From positions 2,330,695-2,394,694 of the forward strand of contig NC_040029.1 of NCBI RefSeq assembly GCF_000972845.2: DNA of 64,000 nucleotides, written 5' to 3'. Source of the DNA: Larimichthys crocea (lineage: Eukaryota; Chordata; Actinopteri; Sciaenidae). The notes below the pieces were generated by a model. It was not told where the DNA came from, did not search any database, and worked only from the letters and a program-made list of their open reading frames with translations. This document shows, in pieces, positions 35,036-47,647 of this stretch. A program made the translations under genes and the position numbers. Position 1 is the stretch's first letter; each line of letters opens with the position of its first letter.

Positions 35036-36595
35036 TGTTGTGTTGTACATGTCAGTAAGGGCAGAGGACAAGGTAAAAGAGGCCTCTGCTGTGTGAGGAA
35101 ACAAAAATAGAGCAAGGGTAAAAGGAGACAGAGAGAGAAAGAGAGAGAGAGAGCGATGAATGGAGGGCTGAGTTACAAAAACAAAGAGAGAAAGACAAAG
35201 ACAAAAAAGCGGTAGACAGGAAGGAGAAGTGCATGTAGGATTCCTGTGTATATGTACATAGATTACCTACATCAGAACTGCGTCACTTCATCAGCTGAGG
35301 TCATTCTGGAGAACCAGAAGAGTGACAGAGTGAGGAAGGAAGCAGCAATGGCATTACAGCAGTATGTCACAATTAAGAAGCCGATAATGGGCCTCAATAA
35401 AAGCACTCAGAGTGTCATTTCAGGGCTTTCAGCAAACACAATCCTGTTAGGTATTTATTCTGTTCAATAAACGGGTGATAAAGTCTCATTAGACTAACAT
35501 TTTAATGCATTATGGAACCAAACTATTTTTTGCATTTATGGTTGATGTCATCCTCCTCAAATTTCTCATCATTTGATGATTTATTCTATACCATGTACGG
35601 GTCATAAGTGAAAGGGGATAGGGCAGAAGATATGGAGACATGTCACCAGTTCATGACGTACACAGAAAGACAAACATTCACCCCGATGGGAAATCAGGGC
35701 CTTAAATCCAGTGTGATTATGGGAGGAAACCCCTGAGAACAGCATGCAATCTCCACGCTGAAAGACACAGGAAACCAAACAGACCTCTTTCACACTGGAT
35801 ACTTCAAATGTTGAAAATAGGGCAAACTCAAGCACATATCCACCCACACACAGACAGGGAGGGTTGCATGATACTTGCAAAACATCAGAAAGAGAAGTTT
35901 CTACATTACATATAATAGTCTTTTCTTCTCTTGTTATTTTTGCAGGCCCGGATGTCTGCACAGTGCCATGCACCGGGCAGGAGACATTTTCGTCTAATGT
36001 TTGTTTAGAGAAATATTAATGCACGGGCTGAAAAAGACTGCAGTTTTCTTTCTTTGGAAATTGCCTCACTAAGTCAGCACTTTATGTTTGCTGCATTACT
36101 CAAGGCAAGGTGGGAATCTAAATATTATCTAAAACACACACGTAGGATTTGTAGTTATGTAAATGTCTGTTTTATCTCTGCAAATTATGTCATGTTTATC
36201 TGGTTTACTTTGTAAACTAATTACATTATATTAGTGCCGAGACAATTAGTCAATTATTTGATTAGAAGAAAGAATGAGAGGAACAAATGTGACAAATGTC
36301 CTTGTTCCAGTTCTCCAGAGGGATAATTTGCTGCTTTTGTGGCCTTTTATATAATTTCAAATCTAATATTTTATGATTTTATGACTGTTTTCTATTTCCA
36401 CAAACTAAATGATCGATGATTAAACTGTAATTAAATTAAAATAAAAGCTAATTGTTTTAGAGTGAGTTTTACTCTTCCAAGCCACAGATCTTTGCAAACA
36501 CTGCTTAAAACGTGTAACTGAAATTAAAATTGATTAAATAATAAAATGGTAATTAATTTTCCCTGTGTTTGACTACTGCTCAAGCTTATATTATA

Positions 36596-36737
36596 GTATA
36601 TATAGATATATATATATATATATATATATTATATAGTATATAGATAGAGATAATAATAGAGATATATATATTATATATATATATATAGATTAATATATAT
36701 AAGATAAGTATATATGTATTTATTTATTTATTATTTA

Positions 36738-36776
<39 letters not shown>

Positions 36777-36778
36777 TT
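36596..36778. repeat. (TA)n and (ATT)n microsatellites next to the ptger2 promoter
   Basis: An imperfect (TA)n stretch with interspersed AGATA pieces, then about ten ATT units (about 36744..36775). It ends only about 65 nt before the E-box/CRE of the ptger2 promoter, so length changes could matter for expression. Confidence 0.9.
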
Positions 36779-36829
36779 CTAGTATCTTTTGTAGATGGCT
36801 CCAGCCTGTATGGAAACGTGTGGTGGTGG

Positions 36830-37064
36830 GTGGGTGTACTCCACGTGACGTCACCGCATCGTTCCCTGTACCCCGGGTCCATTCATGCCTGTCTCATCAC
36901 AGCGCCGCGCGCCTCGCCCTGTCCACACCTCACCTTTAAACCAGCGTGCTCCTGAAGGGAAACACGCGGTGATCTGGGATATATTCGTCTACTCCGACAC
37001 TCAGTGTGGACTGTAAAACACGGATATAAACGACTGCAGCGCGAAAGGGAAACTTATAAAACAG
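36830..37064 (+). promoter_or_regulatory. ptger2: ptger2 promoter and probable first non-coding exon
   Basis: CpG-rich for this window. A CACGTG E-box (36842..36847) overlaps a full palindromic CRE, TGACGTCA (36846..36853). A good donor (ACAG/GTGAGA after 37064) suggests a non-coding exon ending at 37064, start unknown. The receptor family signals through Gs and cAMP, so a CRE would allow feedback; that is inference. Confidence 0.5.
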
Positions 37065-37441
37065 GTGAGAAGTTCATTGTTTGGATGCGTGTCCACGCGG
37101 ATGTGTGCGTTAGGTCGCGCTCTTTTCTCAATCGGAGCTTACAGCCAAACTTCATGAAGACAACATGTTGAATGTATTTGTTTTGTAGTTGTTTTTTAAG
37201 AATGTCTATAGTCGGTTCACATGTCACACACACACAGCAGCGCGTTTTACGCATCAAACTCCAAATACACTTCGTCAGTTTCTCTCATTCAGCGCGGTGT
37301 GTGTGCTGCACACACTCATGCTTTAATTTAACTTAACTGTAGACGTCACTCACGTCTTCGTGTACTCTCTAACTTGTCTTAAGGAAGCGTCTCCAAATCA
37401 AACATCGACAAATCAATAACTCTGATTTTCTCATTTTACAG

Positions 37442-37609
37442 TTTCATCCAATCACAACTGACGCGTTCACGGACCTAACACCTGGACACATCTGTCAGAG
37501 CTCGGCTGCGTGTCCACGCTTGTTAGTGACTTGGTTGACCGATTCAGTGACATCTGGAGCCGTGAACATCAGCAGAGTGGACACGTCGTGCACTGGACAG
37601 AGCATGTAG
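37442..37609 (+). other. ptger2: Probable ptger2 non-coding 5' exon
   Basis: Pyrimidine tract and CAG acceptor before 37442 and a GTGAGT donor after 37609. It has no open frame worth noting. Its last six bases are ATGTAG, a minimal start-stop uORF. Transcript support is needed to be sure it is used. Confidence 0.4.
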
Positions 37610-38335
37610 GTGAGTCAGTTATCTGGCCATTACACACCCAGCGAAAGTGACACACACTCGCACACAGACACATGCAAGTCATACACGTGGAACAGATGTG
37701 TAGGGTTACATGAATTAGTTACAGAGTGCTCACATACCCAACAGGGAATTTAGACTGAACATGCAGTGTGAACACTTGGAACACCGGCCTGTGAAGCTGT
37801 AGCGTGTCAGCTGATACTGGTTAAAGCATGAGACAGAAGGGGAACAAGTTTGGGTTTCACATCTTCAAAACTCATAGTAGAGCAGAGGTCAGGCCCTGGA
37901 AGATCTTCTTAATTTTCTGTGTATGTATGGGATCAGTAAAGTTAGACAAAGCCTTGCAAACATTAAGTTAAAGTGGTGTGTACAGTCAAAATTGTTGACA
38001 TTCAGTCAAAACAGTCTGACACAAAGGGATGCCAGTAAACATCCTTCCAAAAGATGCTGGCTCTCCGTGCCAATGACTGTAAATGTTGTGGCCACTTAGT
38101 TTAATTTGAAAAATGCTGAAACAGAGCAGTGGTATGTAGACATCCCTAAAGTTTAGTTCTAGAGTCGCATGTACTTGGCAACTGAGCTCTTTTTCTGGTG
38201 TTTTTCTGATTGACAGACTGGGCTGTGACATATCTGAAAATGATCATTACATGATCAGTAAGCTTTCACTTTGACCCTGTACAGTAAAGTTGTTGTTGCT
38301 CAAATATATTCTTTCTCCCTCTCTGTTTAACCAGG

Positions 38336-38371
38336 ATGGCTGCAGACAGCTCTTTAAGGACACATTTTTGA
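38336..38371 (+). promoter_or_regulatory. ptger2: Upstream ORF in the ptger2 5' leader
   Basis: An 11-codon ORF (MAADSSLRTHF, then TGA) begins one base after the acceptor of the main exon and ends 43 nt before the receptor ATG. It would be expected to lower translation of the main ORF. Its start context (AGG ATG G) is good. Confidence 0.5.
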
Positions 38372-38414
38372 CACAAATTTTGGGAGCAGAGAACTATTTC
38401 CTAATCAAACCCAG

Positions 38415-39242
38415 ATGTCAGCCATGAGTGATGATCCGTGCCACACTGACCTCCACATAAGCCCCAACACGAGCCCAGTGACCAGTGCCATCATGTTTGC
38501 TGCAGGCGTCGTTGGCAACATGGCTGCCCTGCTGATCCTAGAAGTCCGGCGTTGTAGAGATGCGAGGACAGGGGACAGGCGGTGCCGTTCATTATTTCAC
38601 ATCCTCATCACATCGCTGGTGGTCACAGACCTGGCAGGCACCTGCCTCATCAGTCCGTTGGTGCAGCTGTCATATTCACGTAACGACACCTTGGTGGGGA
38701 TGTCGTCTAGCAATGACAACGTTTGTAAATACTTTGGTTGCACCATGACCTTCTTTAGCCTGGCCACCATGTCGCTTCTCTTCACTATGGCACTAGAGAG
38801 ATGTTTCGCCATTGGGTATCCCTACCTGTACAACCGGTACGTCACCAAGAAATGTGCCTATATCACAATCCCATTGGTGTTTGTGTTATGCATATTATTC
38901 TGTCTCCTACCTTTTGTCGGATTCGGTGCGTATGTACAATACTGCCCCGGCACATGGTGCTTCATTGACATGAACCCACAAGGGAAGGATGACAAAGCCT
39001 ACGCCAACTTGTATGCCACAGTTATGCTCGTGCTGGTGATGTCCACTGTGGTGTGCAATGGTTTTGTGGTGTATCAGCTGTTCAAGATGTACCAACGTCG
39101 GAGGAGGAACGGCCGCTCAATGATGGGGACCACAAGATCCAGCAGCGACCGGAAGGCAATGTCTATGGCTGAGGAGGTGGAGCATCTCATCCTGTTGGTT
39201 TTCATGACCATTATCTTCATCATCTGCACACTGCCACTGGTG
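38415..39242 (+). CDS. ptger2: Prostaglandin E2 receptor EP2, coding exon 1 (TM1 to TM6)
   Basis: 276 codons of a class A GPCR that in vertebrates binds PGE2 and couples to Gs to raise cAMP at the plasma membrane. Visible: TM1 with GVVGNMAALLILE, TM2 with LVVTDLAGTCLISPLV, an N-glycosylation site in loop 1 (N90-D-T), MTFFSLATM in TM3, ALERC (residues 126-130) in place of the usual DRY, and the prostanoid loop-2 signature QYCPGTWCFI (175-184), with Cys104 and Cys182 as the likely disulfide. SMAEEVEHLILL before TM6 matches EP2. The exon ends in phase 0 inside TM6 (CTLPLV) at GTAAGA, the intron position usual for prostanoid receptors. The ATG at 38415 is chosen as the first in-frame one; a second Met is at codon 4. 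A DP receptor is less likely because of the loop-2 and SMAEE matches to EP2. Confidence 0.93.
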
Positions 39243-42200
39243 GTAAGATAACAGCAGATAACAACACATGCATGCTTTATCTGTCCTGTAACACGTGCAC
39301 AGTTTCAGGCAGTTGAACTGAATTCACTCTACAAGGACTTACTGAATGCAATAGATAACTTAGGCAACGATTTAGGGAGATCATCCGACAGAAATGGAAT
39401 GTAATATATAAAATGTGTTTAGGTTTAGGGTTTTTCCTTTCATGGCCAGCATAGATTCTCCCACATGCCTGGAGGGCTACTAAGGACTAGTGTACACTGG
39501 ACTTAGTGGATTATTAAGTTTAAGGATGCTTAGTAGTTGTTTGACTGGTTCAACACATATCTTCATCTGCCGTTGTCCCTGAAAGCCCCACCCTCAAATA
39601 TATAGCTGGCAACATATCTCTGTTCATTTTCAGCATGAAATAACTACTTTTGTACCAGGACCCTCAGTATTTGGATCAAGTGGCTTGTGTCAGATTTAGT
39701 GGCTACAGCTTTTATTTCAATGTGTCAGATACATATTTAATTAAGATATTGGTTAATGTTGATCTGCTCAGACTCTGTATCAGCTGTTAACCAAATCGAG
39801 ACTTGAATCTAGCCTTTGAGCAACGAGGTGCTAAGGTGTTTACCCACAAAATAAGTCAGTAATTGTATTGGCGACTATAATTCACCAAAATAGCTTAAAT
39901 TCAAACTGTATTACAGCCATTAAAGCCAAGAGGAATGACTAGCTTAGCAATCACAATTCTTCAAATAACCAATTTTATCACAATATCGATTTACATGTAG
40001 CTCTGATTTGCATGCTGATAGGGTGAGTGTAGTTACGTAAGATCTAGTTTTAAAGGGAATCTTAAACCGCTGCACAGGAAGTTTGTGCTTGTAGATAGGT
40101 ATCTTGAGATCGGGCAGTTTTCTTCCACGAAAAGGTTCTTCTTGGAGAGTGATTTAAGCATTATTATTAAGAACAAATGTATAAAAAAAGTGATAAAGAT
40201 AAAGAATATACATGTTTGGGGTTTTTTAAATGGAAAAGTCGTGAACAATGTTGACTGGAACATTTCCTCTTTCCAGTAAAAGATCAAAAGTATTGTGATA
40301 GGAGTTATTTCCCTTTCGCTTCATGAAAGGTGAGCACAGACTTGAGATGAAACAATTTTGTGGCTTTGAGCTGAATGCCAGCCAGACAAATATGACAACA
40401 GTAGTACGTCAAAATGTCACACAGCACAGATAGAATGAATACAATTTGTTATGCAATCTGATAGATCTTTCTGTGTAACTATGTCTCTGCATTTGTGACA
40501 TTTTGTGGGCATGCAGCTATTCATAAATAATACAATAGACTATGAGCTGTTCTGACTTCAGTTATACACAGGAAACAGCACGTCTGACTCAGCTGCTTAT
40601 TTTAAATAATAATGTTTAAATATAGATATTATGTCAGTGTAGTGATACTCAGATCTTGTGACTTTTTAAATATTTTGTATACTAATAAGTTATTTCAAAA
40701 TGGATATATTTAGATTATTTTAACTTTTACTACTGTCAAAATTTTAGTTTTTCTTAATGGGTTTTCAGTCCTTTGTTGGTGTGGAAGTCAATAGAGAAAC
40801 TAGAAAAGAAAAACTGATAAATATTCTGATTTTTTCTTCTTTTTTAAAAATTTTATGCATTCACATCTACACATTTTAATTTAGTTTTAGAGCTGTATTT
40901 TTATAACTCTAAAAGTATAAAGTACATTAAAATTGCATGTCCAAAAAGTCATTGTCTCAATAATCAGTGAATCCTGGATCATAAAACATGCCCTGTATGA
41001 TCTCAGCTTCCAAAGTGATGTCTCCAAACAACTTGTTTTGTCCAACCAACAGTCTAAACCCCCCCAAATATTCAATTACCTAACATATCTGACAAAGACA
41101 AGCAACAAATATTCATATTTGAGAACTTGAGACCAGAAAATGATTCAGTGGTTACACAAAACACCATAAAGTAACAGAAATTTAAAGGGAAATCCATCAT
41201 ACAAACAGCAGACTTCACTTACAGCAAACTGTATTGTTGTGAAATGTTTGCATGTCTTTGAAGAATTTAATAGGATTTAATAAGAGGGCTACTACTCATC
41301 AGGAAATAATTTGGACGGAAGTCATAATGAAAATTCAAGTGGATCAGTCTGTAGTTCTAAATGTGTTCTCTAAGTCACAACAACAAAAAACATTATGTCT
41401 AATTGATGACTAATATGGGGATGAACCTAATTATCCCAAACATCTTAATCAGATCGATCACATCACAGCAGAACAGCCTCTGAATCACCGTGTCCAGTAC
41501 ATGAACAAATTATACATCAGGGAATATATATATCTGGGAAGTGATAACACATGCCTGGAATAGCGTACAGTGGCGGCAAGCTTTTTATACCGTGCTAACG
41601 TAACAATGTTTCGGTGTTTCGATGGATGGACCAAAGTTCAACCCACAAATAGCTAATCATGCAAACTATTAGCCATTATGCTGTCTGAGTCAGACTCCTG
41701 GGCAATATGTTTGTAACCACCTCAGTTCTTCAAGTGTCACTTTGGATTTGAAATGGGAAATCAATAACTTTCCCAGCAGCATATGATGTTGTGCACTTTA
41801 TTGCAGACAGGGGTAATGGGCCATCTTTCTGAGCTGCTGCCTCTCAGCTGAAAAGCCATCTTCTCTACAATGATTGGCATATTCTACATTGTACTTAATG
41901 TAAAGCATCCACAACATCACAAACGCAAAGCACATGAAGACAGAAGCCACTGTATGAGCTTTCTTGTCATTGCAAATGTGTACAATTTGCCACAGAACTG
42001 GTGCTTAAATGATGAGTGGACAACGCCCTATATATCCACAGGGTGTTAACAGTAAACTGGCAGAATGAGCACAGTGAATCTACCATAACGTGATGTTTTG
42101 AAAAACATCACATTATTGTGTCTATTTAAATGTAAGTGTCCACTGTTTACCAGGTTAAGCCTACCGTAGATAGGTAAAGGACAATGTTATCTGCCCATCA

Positions 42201-45200
42201 GGAGGCTGAATAAAATAGATGACTCAGGAGGCAGCATGAGAGAAGAGGAGACTGAAAGAGAAAAACACATTGGACACATCTCCTCTCCTTTTCTGTGCTA
42301 CCAGCAGGTCTCAGAAAAATCTAAATTAAAGGCCTAACAAACTATATATATATTGTCTACTAAGAATCAGTGCTAATGGTATGGCTAGGCTTACTACAGT
42401 AGCTTCTACTCCCATGGGGAACCTAGTAAGCCTAGCCTGCAAACCTAATGCGGCCACGATGGATCCTCCCAATTACTGAATGGTGCAAAGGGACAGACAG
42501 TCAACACTGTGTGGATGGGGAAAACACCATCATACAGCTCGTCTCCAAGCAACACCAACCCTCAAATGTCAGTCAACCACCCACTCATAGGGTGTCAAAG
42601 CTTACAAGAATACATCTAAAAGTGTCTTCAATGGCGTTTTCCCCACTAGGTAATATCAGGAAAATGATCTAATATTGAAGCTTTGAACACAGATAGATGT
42701 AAGCATTTGGTGGTTGTCTTGACTACCCCTTGACTACAAGTCATTAGATGATAAATTCCCCTTATAATGGGAGTCCTATGTCATATAAACTAGTGAATCA
42801 CTTACATGTGGCTGTCATGTCTCTCCTCTCATCTCCAGATCTTTTATCATATTTCCTCAAAATGGCCACATTAACCTATTGGTAGATATTTCCATCCGGT
42901 GCCTTGCAGACAGACACAGAAAACCTTTTACCATATTTCATTCAAAGCACACACTAAGTGATTATGCTGAGGCTCGGGCTTGGTCTCTTTGAAAGAACAT
43001 TGACGCATAAGTTGAATTTCCGTTCCCATTTCTTTCTTTATGATCTAGGTGAAGGCAAAAATGTCTCATCTACAACAGGAAGCAATTTACATTTTCAGTG
43101 TTTATCTCATGGTCTACCCATAATGAGGTAATGAACAGGGTATTATATAGGACCTCTGTGGCGTCTTTAAAGACTTTTATAGAAGAGATGTTGGTGGGGA
43201 CAAATCTATGAGCGATTTCCTAGAACAACTTGCTGCTTCATGGACTTAGATGTCCACAGAAACTGGTAAATGGATGTTTCTTCAGTGGACAGATGATTCT
43301 TTAATGATCCATGCAAACTGAAGTGACTTGAAATGTCAACAATTGGACATCATGTGAAGGCATACAGTAGGTGTACAAAGGACATTGTTCCATTGTTTGT
43401 TGGACTAACTGTGGAAATTAATCATTAGGCCGAGAAAGATATAAAGACATGCTGCTGTGTGTTTGCTAAAAGGGTTTTCCTTGAGGCAGCAGTGTACTTA
43501 AGATACTTGGTGTACAAACTTGGCTTTTTCTGCCTTTCCAAATTTAAAAAAACAAATAATGAATTGAACAGTGTCTGCTCTAACATAAGCTGAACGAGCT
43601 CACCTGGCATAATGTTAAAGGGGAACAGTCAGCGTGTCGGTTTTGTTGGGCTCTTTGGGGCAGGAATTGCGTTACTTTTGACAAACTCACTGGTTCGTTC
43701 TAAACTTTATAGACTTGTATCAGTGTCCTCAGTATCAGTATCCTGTACAATAATGCTAGGGTTAGTTAGCTCTACAATGCTGCTCATGGCTCATCAGCTG
43801 AGGATGCTGACTTTTGTACGTACAAGGACATGTAGCCTAATTTTTTTGTTTTTTTTAATCATGCGTTTCCACCAGGTTCACGTGTAAAATAGCTTGAAAT
43901 GAGAGGCCTGTTTATGCATACTGCTGTCTGCAATGAATCTCAAATCATAAATCTGCTGCCGTGGCTGAATTAGAACCACGGCAGGCGTACCAGCAGCAAG
44001 TATATTACTCTGCATTACGATTATAAAGGTGTCCTATATCGGCTTTGTGGTCAAGTTACGCCAAAAAATGCTAAACAACACTATAAATGCATAATTTATC
44101 AAGGGCCATATATAAACACTCATGGCTGAGCAGCCAGTAATGTGATACCACAGTTTGACGTCGGGACCCAGACACAAACACACACACATATATTTTTCTT
44201 GTATGAAACTGGGTGCTGATGATGTTTGTATTTGGGTGTGTGTGTTATGTGCCTCCGGTTATATGTGATTGCATTAAAAATTGAAAAGGCCAGACAATAT
44301 CCTTTTGGCACAGAAAAAAAGGAGACCGTGATGGAGAGGCAGACATATAGACTGTTCCAAATACACTGATTTTTGCTAACACAATGCTTCATACGCCAAC
44401 TTGCGTGTATGCAATTAGATATGCATTTTTGGAATTAGATATTTTGAATAGTTTCTTACGTTGAGAACCAAATAAAGCCAGAAAACCAGCACCTACAAAT
44501 CTAACTCAGACGACAGCGCATTGTTCCCTGAGCATCAACCCCTCACAGACACTTTGCATTAACACTTTTATTGCGTTTCCTGTTTGGTGCGGAGAGAGGA
44601 AGAAAACGAGCTCACAGCGTGAGTTGAATTTCACGACTGAGCCTAGATAAACAAAAAAAAAAACGCATGCACAAGCCTTCGCCTACACAGTTTTTGTCTC
44701 ACACACATGGCAAATCATGTCACTAATAGCACACAGTAATGAGCTCATGTGGTTTCGTTTAAATCGATGGTCGGATTGGCAACGAGTCGTTCTACACGCC
44801 TTTCATCTTTCATTTCAAAGTAATAGTTGTTATGTCATCTGACTATATGCTGATTTTGTTGCTAAAGCAAAATAACCTTTTCGGAATTAAATATAATAAT
44901 ACCCACTCGCCTGCAGTGTTTCAGAAAATCTGGAAACTATTATTGAAGTAATTAAGAGTTTTCTCACCCATCAAGCTAACAGCTGCTGATGTGCCCTCAA
45001 GCAAGACTCTTAACTGCTGTTTGCTGCTGTGTAGTTGTTGCAGATGCTCAATGAAATAACCAGTTAGTCTTCATGGCAACAATTCAGTCAGTGGGTTGTG
45101 TGACTGAACAATTGGTCTAATAAGGATGTCATTACAACGTTGGCACGATCTTTGCCATCTTATGTGCTTTTCTGGGAGTCAAACCAGAGTCAGTTTAAAA

Positions 45201-47353
45201 AGGAATCTTTATAATGGCAGAGAGAGGAAAGAGATGGAGATAAAACAGCCAGAGAAAAAGGTCAAGTGGAAAGATGAAGATTGGAAAATCAAGTCACAAA
45301 GGACTAATCGAAGCAGTGCTGTGTCAATAGTTTACAACCTGCTGTAAACTAGTTTCCCCATTATATTTAACTGGATATTGTTCCTCTCAACCCCCAGAGA
45401 GACCAGCAGCGGGAGTTTCTAAACCTGTGAACATGTCATAGCTTCCATGGATTGTATAAATGCGCTGGTTCCCAACCTTGTAGCCGTCAGCCCAGGGAGT
45501 TACAGCCTTTTATTTCAAAAGCTGATTTCACTGACATATTTTAACCATAGATGTGGAACTAATAAGTTAAAACAGTTGTTCATTCTTGGCCTGAATGGTA
45601 CTTATAAAAAAGCTGCATCTATTATAAAAGGTTAAATACTTTGTAATACAGCAGGGATTGAGTGTGTGTGTGTGTGTGTGTAACACAGTGAGGTGGAATG
45701 TAGATTTTCAGTGACCATATTTGGTTGGTATAAAAATTGAGTTAGGCCAGAGTGGACTTCTTGACACCTGTTTTACTTCATGAAATAACAATACGTGATG
45801 CAAGTGCATCATTTCTGTGAAAGCGGTTACAATATACAACAAACTGAGCTAAAACCAAACCACAGTGACTACACAGAGAGCTACTCTTAGATGTACTTTC
45901 TGTTTTGCTAGTTGTTGTTGCAAATTACAAAACATAAATTCTGACAAACATTTAAGTAATTTAGTTAGTTATGCCACATACATGAGACAGTAGCTAAATC
46001 CAAACATTACTGAGAAATAAAACCGCTGAATCAGAAATTTTTTCCCTCACTCAGTTTGATGAGGTTACATTACCTTAAAGATACATGGAAAAGTTTCTTT
46101 CATTATCCTGTGTATCTTAATTACAGGGAAATCTCAATTCGGCGTGGCCACAAAAGAGAACAAAAAGACACACATCTATTTATAGGCTGCTTGAGTTGCC
46201 CCGGAAGTCATACAAAAGACAGTTAGACTAATAACCAAAGTACACACTCATTCACGTGACATCTGTAAACAGTTTTTCTGCTTTGGAGATGCTGCCATAG
46301 CAGCCGTCTTTCAGTTCATTGATTGTAATCTTTGTGATGAAATGATAATAACACAATTTATGTGTATCTTTTATCACTCCAAATAACAGCATTCTGATTT
46401 GAAACTAAACTAAGTCGTCAGTACTCTGTCATCTCCTGAGTAACTCAATGCCACATGGATCTAGAGATGACATTGTCAGTTGATTGGTCCAACACTGTGG
46501 ATTCAAAAGCTATTGGATGGATTGCCATGACGTTTGTAGAATAATACTACAGACTTTGCTCATGTCCTGACATTTCATGTAGCACTACCAATGTAAACTT
46601 TGACCTTGTTGAGTACTAAAGCTACAGGTGCACCTTCAGTGTTTAGTCCTACAAGGTTACATTACATTTCAATTAGCCAGGCTAACCCTGACCCTCAGGC
46701 ATGCAAACATGCTCACAATGATTATGCTTGCATATTGATGCTTAGCAGATTGAGCACAGTACAGTAGTCCGGCACAATGTCTACACAGCCTGAGCAGTGG
46801 AAGCAGCAGGTAAGCAGCCAAAAGAAGCTACAGCCCTCCATCTGTGTCAACACAGGATGTGTTCAGGGACAATACTGAGTGTAGGTAACCCACAACCCAC
46901 TATTATTGTGGTTATGTGCAACAAAACAGATTAGTTGAGTTGAGAATGGTTTACTGTATTGAGTGGATTAATATCTTACTGAACTGCCAGGATCAGACAC
47001 AAAGAAAAGATCTCTGCTTTCTGAGATGTCTACCGTGGCCTCAACAATGGGATTAGATATATTATTATATATAAGAAGAAGATTAGTCAGCAACCCTGGC
47101 ATTCAAGTGACTTTTAAGTTAAACGTGCATGATGAGCATTAGCTTGACATTTCAACAGATTAATGGCTTCGCCCACAAACCAGTCCCAGTTTCAATTTAT
47201 TGCTGCTGCTATAAAGGGTTTAATGCTAAACCAGGATGTCAGCTAGGATGTGGGTGGATGCCTGTGCCTGTCATGGATGGTGTTAGCAGAGGGATTATGC
47301 ACTGGCAGCTAATTCAGCCCGCAATCTCTCTTTTTCCTCTCCCCATCTCTCAG
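39243..47353. other. ptger2: ptger2 intron (8.1 kb)
   Basis: Separates TM6 from TM7. It contains a short (TG)n at about 45664..45682 and a percomorph-type dispersed repeat at 46470..46760. Several poly-T and AT-rich stretches are present. No other gene is recognised on either strand. Confidence 0.6.
46470..46760. repeat. Dispersed teleost repeat in the ptger2 intron
   Basis: Reads TATTGGATGGATTGCCATGA, then TTGACCTTGTTGAGTAC, CATGCAAACATGCTCACAAT and CATATTGATGCTTAGCA. This order is typical of a very common percomorph repeat; a short piece of the same kind lies at about 24085..24140. Confidence 0.55.
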
Positions 47354-47647
47354 ATCCGGGTGTATCTCAACTCCATAGGGGACACGGAGTCTCACCGCCT
47401 GGACCTGATCGCCCTGCGCTTCATCTCCGTGAACTCCATCATCGACCCCTGGGTCTTCATCATCCTGTCCCCCAGCGTGCTGCACTTTTTCTGGGCCTCG
47501 GTCTGCCGGGCCCCCATGGGGCTCGCCAGGGGTTCCATTTTTAAATCATCGCTGGCCAAAGACAATTCTCCAGCTAACCTAGAACTGTCACGCCCAACGT
47601 GTACAACGGAGTACAACGAGCATTCACTTACTGTGGAAACTCGGTGA
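47354..47647 (+). CDS. ptger2: Prostaglandin E2 receptor EP2, coding exon 2 (TM7 and C-tail)
   Basis: 97 codons and a TGA. It begins in phase 0 after a CTCTCAG acceptor (IRVYLNS), runs into TM7 with [15 protein letters not shown], and ends with a Ser/Thr-rich tail ([16 protein letters not shown]). Arg298 of the joined protein corresponds to the TM7 arginine that contacts the prostanoid carboxylate; DPW (307-309) stands in for NPxxY. Joined to exon 1 it gives 373 aa, against 358 in human EP2. The exons are 8.1 kb apart. Confidence 0.93.
   Translation: MRVYLNSIGDTESHRLDLIALRFISVNSIIDPWVFIILSPSVLHFFWASVCRAPMGLARGSIFKSSLAKDNSPANLELSRPTCTTEYNEHSLTVETR

Larger units (their letters stand above)
31861..36595. 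other. Intergenic region between divergent nid2 and ptger2
   Basis: About 4.7 kb without a supported gene. It contains a diverged dispersed repeat (33450..33790), a purine-rich GGAAA tract (34850..35035) and a short (AG)n tract at about 35128..35154. Any shared enhancer for the two genes would be expected here, but I cannot point to one. Confidence 0.5.

Noticed and set aside
38415..39251. Reading the receptor as the prostaglandin D2 receptor (ptgdr), also linked to NID2 in mammals
   Set aside because: The loop-2 signature, the SMAEExxHLILL segment before TM6 and [15 protein letters not shown] fit EP2 better; a formal tree would settle it.
47129..47353. Upstream extension of the open frame before ptger2 exon 2
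   Set aside because: The receptor family sequence starts exactly at the CAG acceptor at 47353; the preceding codons have no similarity and include the pyrimidine tract.
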